DNA from: 0-14-3-00-41-53 sp041500225 | Lineage (GTDB): Bacteria > Nitrospirota > Thermodesulfovibrionia > Thermodesulfovibrionales > SM23-35 | Assembly: GCA_041500225.1 (NCBI GenBank) | Contig: JBGQLV010000019.1 | Coordinates: 1 to 34,705, forward strand | Direction of reading: 5' to 3' | Length of the DNA stretch: 34,705 nucleotides | In this document: piece after piece, positions 30,232-34,705 of the stretch | Numbering within the stretch: position 1 is the stretch's first letter | Layout of the letters: the number at the start of each line of letters is the position of its first letter | Notes under the pieces: generated by a model | The model's database searches: none | Told to the model about the DNA's origin: nothing | The model's input: only the letters and a program-made list of their open reading frames with translations | Translations under genes and position numbers: made by a program

Positions 30232-30840
30232 TTATGGCAAATCATAAACGATTCTTGCAAGATTCAGAAGCTTGGAGCTAATCTTTAGCCCGGATCGCCT
30301 TGCTGCATCTATGTTGATTTCAAATCGTACCTTATTCTGTTCTAAATAAAAATTTATTATCACGCCTTGTCGTGCAAAACCTTCTGTATCACTAACAGTC
30401 AAAATATGCAAGCCTTTAAGAGATTTAAGTATCTGCGTTAAACGTTCTTCCTCCGACTCACTTATAAATAGAATGCGACATTTTTCTATGTCATGGAGTT
30501 CCTTAAAACGGTTTATCACCAGCTTTTTATTAATAATTTTCTCGCCCTGAATCGAGTCAAAAGCTTTGCCAAATGGATCTTCTCCGAGAACACAGAGGTT
30601 AAAGGTGGCGCTGGAATCGGTTGTAGCTTCAGTTGGCCACTCGACGAATTTAGTAAAGTTGTATAGGAATGCTGCCTTGACCTCGTACTCACCTATCTTC
30701 GGCTGCTGTGCATAAGTATTTATCTCCCAACTCACTATAGACAATGTGGGTATGATGAACAGACATAAAAACTTTATATAAGCTTTTTTATCGCCGACAG
30801 CAAAATGTATCATCTGATTTTTTATAATATTAAACACCAC
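30232..30840 (-). CDS. YfiR-family (DUF4154) periplasmic protein
   Basis: A 202-residue exported protein. After a hydrophobic N-terminal segment (about 24-45, ending near YAQQ) the DUF4154 domain begins EYEVKAAFLYNFTKFVEWPT, continues FNLCVLGEDPFGKAFDSIQG and ends with VIINFYLEQNKVRFEINIDA and SSKLLNLARIVYD. In Pseudomonas, YfiR binds the periplasmic domain of the YfiN cyclase and represses it. Here the gene is followed 14 bases later by a YfiN-like receptor. It starts 11 bases after the TonB-dependent receptor. Confidence 0.9.
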   Translation of the reverse strand: MVFNIIKNQMIHFAVGDKKAYIKFLCLFIIPTLSIVSWEINTYAQQPKIGEYEVKAAFLYNFTKFVEWPTEATTDSSATFNLCVLGEDPFGKAFDSIQGEKIINKKLVINRFKELHDIEKCRILFISESEEERLTQILKSLKGLHILTVSDTEGFARQGVIINFYLEQNKVRFEINIDAARRSGLKISSKLLNLARIVYDLP

Positions 30841-30851
30841 TCCCTTATTTG

Positions 30852-32891
30852 CTAAAATTTGTAAGTGAGCTTAAATCGAAAGCTCCGGCCATCCTGCTCG
30901 ATTATGTCCTGTAGATGTTCTTCTGATCCGGGATCTCCATATTTCTTATCGAAAAGGTTATAAACAGTAGCTGATGCCTCAAGATTTTTCAGCAGGTTCT
31001 GACTGAAAAGAGTTAAGTTGGTGATAAAATAATCATCTGTAAAATCGCCGGCTAAGGTCTTTTTCTTACTCGTGTACTGTTCTTCCATGCCGACAAATAG
31101 TTTCTCCTTTATAATGGGCGCGATCAAGTTTAGTCTGGCTAAATGCCTGGGTGAATTGGTAAGTATTTCTCCTGTCTTTTTGTCCTTGGTCTCCTGAAAG
31201 GTGTAGCTGATTCTACCCTTAAGGCCTTCCCATTTGCCCTCAAGTTCAAATTCCACACCTTTCGTTTCAACATTATCTATGTTTTCAAATACAAGAAGGT
31301 TGTCTGAAGGGTCGGTGGTGAGGGTGATGAGGTCGTCTATTTTATAATAGAAGGCAGAAGCAGTCCCTCGAAGATTATTTCCTATGACCTGTTCATAAAC
31401 CAGTTCATAGGTCTTGATGGTCTCAGACTTAAGGTCTGAATTAGACTTTGAAGAAATATCTCCATCATTATAATAAAGTTCATAAGCATTAGGGGCGCGA
31501 AAGGCCGTACCATAAAGGAGTTTAAAGGTCGTCTTTTCAAAAGGATTATAGATAAAGGCAAGCCTGGGATTTGTGGTAGAGCCAAAAGTTTCATAATTGT
31601 CGTAGCGCACACCTGCATTAAGAATCAGATTATTAAGTATCTTATATTCATCCTGTATATAAAGGGCCCAGATATTGGAGTCTCTCTTGTCATTCAGGTA
31701 TACTTGTATTTCATCAGAGTTTTTCTGCTCTTGTTTGAAATTATCCCTGTATTCTCCGCCTATGATGAATTTATGCTTTTCAAATAATTTTTTAGAAATC
31801 TGAAGCTCTCCGCCCAACCATTCTCCCCTCGAATAATCTTTATTCAAAACTATATAAGGAGGAGCACCTGTGTCTGCATAGTCATATGGATAATCCCCAT
31901 GATAGTCATAGTAATTGTAATTGAGCCGGGCCATGACACTTAGATCATGGGCAAAGTTGTGTTCGTATTTCAGGTCTATGTAGAAATGTTCATCTACGGT
32001 AAAGAAACGGCTATCATTAAAAACTGTTTCAAATGATGCGGTTGGAACGCCTTTTTTTCTATCAATATAGGCACTCTGCAAAGTAAAATCATGAAATGAA
32101 AACTTTCCAAATAAGCTTTTATATCGGTCATAGTCGAGGTCTTCTGCAATGCCGTTATTCGTTGTGGGATCGTCAAAATCCTTAAAAAACAACCGATCAT
32201 CCCCTTTACTATCATAGTAAGAGCCGGAAAGTACCATCTCAAGGCCATTCTGGAATTGATTACCATAACTGAATCGTCCCTTATATGTGTTAAAACTGCC
32301 GGCTTCGCCAGAAACTTCCATGCCCTCTATATCACGTCCCGATTTAGTAATAACATTGATTACACCAAAAAATGCATTACTTCCATAAAGCGAGGAACCC
32401 GAACCGCGGATGATCTCTACATGATCTATAAGATCCACATCTAAAGGGAAATCCGTTCCAATTGATGCCTGGTCATAAATGTTGTCGTTTATCCTAACAC
32501 CATTTACAAGGAGCAGAACCCGGGTGTTATAATCACCAGGACGAGAAAATCCTCTTACTCCAATATAATGATAGTTTCGGTCATAGGTGGTGTAAAAACC
32601 CCTGACGCTTCGTAAGATATCTGCAAGGGTTCGGTAACCATATTTTTTAATATCGTCAGAAGTAATAATAGTAACTGACGAAGGAGCTTCGGTAACCTTC
32701 TGTTCATATTTTGAGGCCCCATAAACAGTAGCGACCTCTATTTCCATCAGTTCTTCAATACTGAGATTTGTAAGAACTGGCTTAAGATCGTCTGTCGGTT
32801 CGCTTGCTTCAGCCAACATAACTGTTAATAACAGGGTTAACAATAATAAGTAACTTACTCTTCCTATTTTTTTAATTTTATCCTTCATCAT
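30852..32891 (-). CDS. TonB-dependent outer-membrane receptor
   Basis: A 679-residue outer-membrane receptor. A signal peptide (about 10-30, ending MLAEASEP) is followed by a linker LTNLSIEELMEIEVATVYGA and a TonB-box-like/plug region. The plug has APSSVTIITSDDIKKYGYRT, RGFSRPGDYNTRVLLLVNGV, VEIIRGSGSSLYGSNAFFGV and INVITK. A beta-barrel then runs to a terminal Phe (RFKLTYKF). The LSIEELMEIEVxxVxxAxK linker is typical of a class of receptors found with DUF4154 genes. Ligand unknown. It is the second gene of the signalling operon and lies 2 bases after the response regulator. Confidence 0.94.
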   Translation of the reverse strand: MMKDKIKKIGRVSYLLLLTLLLTVMLAEASEPTDDLKPVLTNLSIEELMEIEVATVYGASKYEQKVTEAPSSVTIITSDDIKKYGYRTLADILRSVRGFYTTYDRNYHYIGVRGFSRPGDYNTRVLLLVNGVRINDNIYDQASIGTDFPLDVDLIDHVEIIRGSGSSLYGSNAFFGVINVITKSGRDIEGMEVSGEAGSFNTYKGRFSYGNQFQNGLEMVLSGSYYDSKGDDRLFFKDFDDPTTNNGIAEDLDYDRYKSLFGKFSFHDFTLQSAYIDRKKGVPTASFETVFNDSRFFTVDEHFYIDLKYEHNFAHDLSVMARLNYNYYDYHGDYPYDYADTGAPPYIVLNKDYSRGEWLGGELQISKKLFEKHKFIIGGEYRDNFKQEQKNSDEIQVYLNDKRDSNIWALYIQDEYKILNNLILNAGVRYDNYETFGSTTNPRLAFIYNPFEKTTFKLLYGTAFRAPNAYELYYNDGDISSKSNSDLKSETIKTYELVYEQVIGNNLRGTASAFYYKIDDLITLTTDPSDNLLVFENIDNVETKGVEFELEGKWEGLKGRISYTFQETKDKKTGEILTNSPRHLARLNLIAPIIKEKLFVGMEEQYTSKKKTLAGDFTDDYFITNLTLFSQNLLKNLEASATVYNLFDKKYGDPGSEEHLQDIIEQDGRSFRFKLTYKF

Positions 32892-32893
32892 TC

Positions 32894-33481
32894 TTACTCC
32901 TTTTTATACTTTAAAAGCTCTTCCTTCAAACCTTCTATTTCCTTCTTTAATTCTATCATCTTCAGTTCCCTGGTAACCGCCATATTATAAAACTCCTCAA
33001 GTTCCTTAACCCTCTTTTTAAGTTCTTCTTCACTCCTGAGTATCTTTTCCTCTGCCTTCTTGCGCTCATCGTGTTCTTCAGCTTCTTTTAATGCGCGATT
33101 TACTGCAGGCACAAGACGTGACAAATTGCTCTTCAGCACATAATCCGTTGCGCCTTCTTTGAGCATCCTAACTGCCAGCTCATCGCCGACTGCTCCTGAA
33201 ACTAGAATAAACGGCACATCAGGACTTTCTTTCTTTACTATTAATAATGCTGAAAGACCGCTAAATGTAGGAAGGGAATAATCAGCGAGGATAATATCAG
33301 GCATAAAATCTCTAAGTTCTTTTTGGAAGTCCTCTTTTGTTTCAACCCGCTTTGAGGCAAATACTACCCCTCCTTTGCGTAATTCGCGTTCTATCAACTC
33401 AGCATCTGCAGCAACATCTTCAAGCATCAATATACGAAGCTCTCTGTCTGTATATAAGTCAACTCTTCTATTTTTTATCAA
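32894..33481 (-). CDS. Response regulator receiver with C-terminal coiled-coil tail
   Basis: A 195-residue protein. The receiver domain (about 14-135) has ILMLEDVAADAELIERELRK (acidic pair), the phospho-acceptor in IILADYSLPTFSG, ILVSGAVGDE and TDYVLKSN (Lys). The C-terminal 45 residues form a charged coiled coil, EELKKRVKELEEFYNMAVTR followed by an ELKKEIEGLKEEL heptad run, nearly identical to the tails of the HAMP receptor and the broken PAS gene. It has no DNA-binding or enzymatic output. It is the first gene of the five-gene operon. Confidence 0.9.
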   Translation of the reverse strand: MIKNRRVDLYTDRELRILMLEDVAADAELIERELRKGGVVFASKRVETKEDFQKELRDFMPDIILADYSLPTFSGLSALLIVKKESPDVPFILVSGAVGDELAVRMLKEGATDYVLKSNLSRLVPAVNRALKEAEEHDERKKAEEKILRSEEELKKRVKELEEFYNMAVTRELKMIELKKEIEGLKEELLKYKKE

Positions 33482-33500
33482 CCTAATAGCCTCTTTGTTT

Positions 33501-33589
33501 TTATTTCTTTTTAAATTCGTCCTTCTTATACTTTAAAAGCTCCTCTTTCAATCTCTCCATCTCCTTCTTCAACCCTATCATCCTCAATT
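33501..33589 (-). pseudogene. Remnant of a sensor-gene 3' end (fourth coiled-coil tail copy)
   Basis: The minus strand reads ELRMIGLKKEMERLKEELLK followed by YKKDEFKKK and a stop at 33501-33503. This equals the last part of the tail shared by the neighbouring sensor proteins. Upstream of the Glu there is an in-frame stop within a few codons, so only this scrap survives. The DNA is also very like the same part of the response regulator gene. It probably marks a duplication or recombination that removed a sensor gene. Confidence 0.7.
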
Positions 33590-33646
33590 CAGGTTATCAA
33601 TTTGAATGTATATGCATGCTTCAGCATAATCACGACATCCTTAACC

Positions 33647-33676
33647 TTGTTTCGTATTTCCTAATTGTGCTATCTT
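33647..33676 (+). promoter_or_regulatory. Putative promoter of the relBE pair
   Basis: TTGTTT (33647-33652) and TATCTT (33671-33676) are separated by 18 bases. They lie inside the inverted repeat thought to be the operator. Modest match. Confidence 0.35.
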
Positions 33677-33697
33677 TAAAACAGGAAATAGGAAATA
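33655..33697. promoter_or_regulatory. Probable RelB operator (inverted repeat TATTTCCTA/TAGGAAATA)
   Basis: Perfect 9-bp inverted arms at 33655-33663 and 33689-33697, with an extra direct copy GGAAATA at 33684-33690. The arms bracket the putative -10 and end just before the ribosome-binding site of the antitoxin, as expected for autoregulation. Confidence 0.5.
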
Positions 33698-33713
33698 TTT
33701 ATTGGAGGGAAAA

Positions 33714-33923
33714 ATGCCAAGGGTTATTGAAGACGTTAAGCCTGAATACATTATTAATAAAAAGGGCACTAAAAAAGCCGTGGTTCTCAGTTTAAAAGAA
33801 TACGAAAATATCCTTGAATTAATTGAAGACCTTGAAGATGGTAATGACCTTCTGAAAGCAGAGAGAGAAGCAAAGTCTTTTATTCCGTATGACAAATTCC
33901 GCAAGACGTGGCTTAAAGATTGA
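33714..33923 (+). CDS. Antitoxin of a RelBE/ParDE-type pair (Phd/YefM-like)
   Basis: A 69-residue protein from ATG 33714 with GGAGGG four bases upstream; an in-frame TTG at 33702 lies before that ribosome site and is not used. MPRVIEDVKPEYIINKKGTK and AVVLSLKEYENILELIEDLE are typical of Phd/YefM-like or RelB-like antitoxins, with a DNA-binding N-terminus and an acidic helical C-terminal toxin-binding part. Its stop overlaps the toxin start (TTGA). Confidence 0.85.
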   Translation: MPRVIEDVKPEYIINKKGTKKAVVLSLKEYENILELIEDLEDGNDLLKAEREAKSFIPYDKFRKTWLKD

Positions 33924-34177
33924 CTTACAGGATTGTAATAGAGAGGAAGGCGCAAAAAGAGGCGCAAACAATTCCAGTAAAATATCGTTCTGCTATTGAC
34001 AAAGAAATTCTTTCCCTTGCTTTGAATCCGAGACCACATGGTTCTAAGAAACTTACAGAAAAAGAAGGTTATCGCATTCGTGCTGGTGATTATCGTATTC
34101 TTTATACGATAGATGATGAAACGAAGACAGTCGTCATCTACAGGATCAAAATTAAGGGAAAAGCTACTTATAAATAA
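33920..34177 (+). CDS. RelE/ParE-family toxin
   Basis: An 85-residue basic toxin. YRIVIERKAQKEAQTIPVKY, LALNPRPHGSKKLTEKEGYR and IRAGDYRILYTIDDETKTVV are the standard RelE/ParE core (GSKKL..., YRIRxGDYRxxY). The start is TTG 33920, overlapping the antitoxin stop. Whether it cleaves ribosome-bound mRNA (RelE) or blocks gyrase (ParE) cannot be told here. Confidence 0.92.
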   Translation: MTYRIVIERKAQKEAQTIPVKYRSAIDKEILSLALNPRPHGSKKLTEKEGYRIRAGDYRILYTIDDETKTVVIYRIKIKGKATYK

Positions 34178-34212
34178 GGGCTGATTTACCTTGAAAATAG
34201 AATACATTTCGG

Positions 34213-34593
34213 TCATCCTTTCTTATACTTCGACAACTCCTCTTTCAATTCCGCTATCTCCTTTTTCAGTTCTATCATCTTCAGTTCCCTACTAACAGAC
34301 ATATCATAAAAATCCTCAAGCTCCTTAATCCTTTTTTTGAGTTCTTCCTGGTATTCCATAAGCTTTTGCTGCGTATTTTTAATATCTGTTATGTCTGTCG
34401 CTACAACTACTGAAAAGTGGGTTTTCCCTTTCTCATCTGTAACCGGACAATGGCTGACATAAAACCAGCGCCCATCTTTTGTTTCTATCTCAGTCTTTGG
34501 CAAAATCTCTCCTGTCTGCATATGTACTTTGCAAAGCCCGATTTGTTTATAATTACAGGAGAAAAATGTAGGGTTTAACGAAATTAGGAACAA
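34213..34593 (-). pseudogene. PAS-domain sensor gene cut off by an insertion sequence
   Basis: The 126-codon frame ends with a normal stop but begins inside a PAS domain. FFSCNYKQIGLCKVHMQTGE, then DGRWFYVSHCPVTDEKGK and VVVATDITDIKNTQQKL are the second half of a PAS/PAC domain. The shared coiled-coil tail EELKKRIKELEDFYDMSVSR follows. The first few codons (MFLISLN) run through what looks like the end of the inserted element beginning near 34567, so the true upstream part of the gene has been separated. Any protein made now would lack the N-terminal sensory part. Confidence 0.7.
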
Positions 34594-34605
34594 CTGGTAA
34601 GTTAG

Positions 34606-34621
34606 TCCTCCGGAAGGAGGA
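34606..34621 (+). promoter_or_regulatory. Hairpin hiding the transposase ribosome-binding site
   Basis: TCCTCCGGAAGGAGGA folds into a perfect 6-bp stem with a GGAA (GNRA) tetraloop. Its 3' arm is the AGGAGG ribosome-binding site 5 bases before the transposase ATG. In a long read-in transcript the site would be masked. Confidence 0.65.
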
Positions 34622-34626
34622 AGCAG

Positions 34627-34705
34627 ATGGCAAGAAAGAAATGGAGTGCAGAAGAGAAGCAGAAAATGGTATTGGCAGGCTTGAGGAATGAGACATCCGT
34701 AGCTG
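34627..34705 (+). CDS. Transposase, IS3-type OrfA (helix-turn-helix), 3' end outside window
   Basis: From the ATG after AGGAGGAAGCAG the frame reads MARKKWSAEEKQKMVLAGLR followed by NETSVA and is still open at the window end. The RKKWSAEEKxxxVLxGLRxExSVAE pattern is the N-terminal helix-turn-helix of IS3-family OrfA and related transposases. Only 26 codons are visible, so the family is provisional. Confidence 0.75.
   Translation, partial: MARKKWSAEEKQKMVLAGLRNETSVA

Larger units (their letters stand above)
34567..34705 (+). mobile_element. Left end of an insertion sequence (IS3-like), continuing past the window
   Basis: The coding of the PAS gene stops being family-like at about 34567, where TGTAGGGTTTAACGAAATTA starts. 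TG at the tip is typical of IS3-family ends. A ribosome-site hairpin and the start of a transposase gene follow within 60 bases. The right end and any target duplication are outside the window. Confidence 0.6.

Overview
The window looks like a chromosomal segment of a Gram-negative, LPS-making anaerobe or microaerophile. Evidence for this is LpxK, two TonB-type components, an outer-membrane receptor and outer-membrane barrel fragments. A selenocysteine tRNA, a NosL remnant, c-di-GMP phosphodiesterases of the HD-GYP type and the style of the PAS and coiled-coil sensors make a Nitrospirota-like (Thermodesulfovibrio-like) bacterium my best guess. A deltaproteobacterial relative cannot be excluded from sequence alone. 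The gene set rpmH-rnpA-yidD-yidC-mnmE together with parA-parB is typical of origin-proximal chromosome, although no dnaA or origin was found.

Layout: (1) 1-3490, a visibly GC-richer + strand operon with ATGA overlaps: outer-membrane barrel end, FMN_bind-like periplasmic protein, MacB/LolC-type permease and ATPase, followed by an N-terminally truncated NosL. tRNA-Leu(CAA) follows on the other strand. (2) 3669-7605, the minus-strand cluster mnmE-yidC-yidD-rnpA-rpmH. (3) 7650-8090, a graveyard: an IS200-like tnpA relic with its hairpin, next to the frameshifted end of a type I restriction hsdM. (4) 8085-10574, lpxK (carrying an in-frame C-rich palindromic insertion), yjbQ, a PD-(D/E)XK-like protein and a small Cys protein. 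(5) 10695-11339, a higBA toxin-antitoxin pair. (6) 11798-16675, a divergent pgk with a Trm112-like partner, DUF72, an atypical trxB, parB and parA. (7) 16721-22927, a long + strand run: metallo-beta-lactamase fold protein, birA, coaX, a galT-like gene, uspA, a JAMM protease, geranylgeranyl reductase and tonB. (8) 22948-27662, small housekeeping and repair genes (DUF3553-like, HD-GYP response regulator, ogt, EF-Tu-domain-2-like, cutA, nitrilase, nfi, Mth938-like) ending with tRNA-Sec. (9) 27690-33481, a tight five-gene minus-strand signalling operon. (10) 33501-34705, a relBE pair among sensor-gene debris and the left end of an insertion sequence.

The most interesting part is region 9. A response regulator, a TonB-dependent receptor, a YfiR-family periplasmic protein, a membrane HAMP receptor with no output domain and a PAS/HD-GYP protein are encoded with 2-14 bp gaps or overlaps. 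This resembles the Pseudomonas YfiBNR circuit, but with a TonB receptor as outer-membrane input, no diguanylate cyclase domain, and a c-di-GMP-degrading output in a separate protein. The HAMP protein, the response regulator and a broken PAS gene nearby all end in the same coiled-coil tail of about 45 residues. A fourth decayed copy of the tail is also present.

A second theme is translation start signals. Four genes have a convincing -10 box 6-7 bases upstream of the start codon and no Shine-Dalgarno, so they are probably read from leaderless mRNAs. Several others seem to lack an ordinary start codon (birA, rnpA, the nitrilase). All functional statements are from reading the sequence; no database search or folding program was run.
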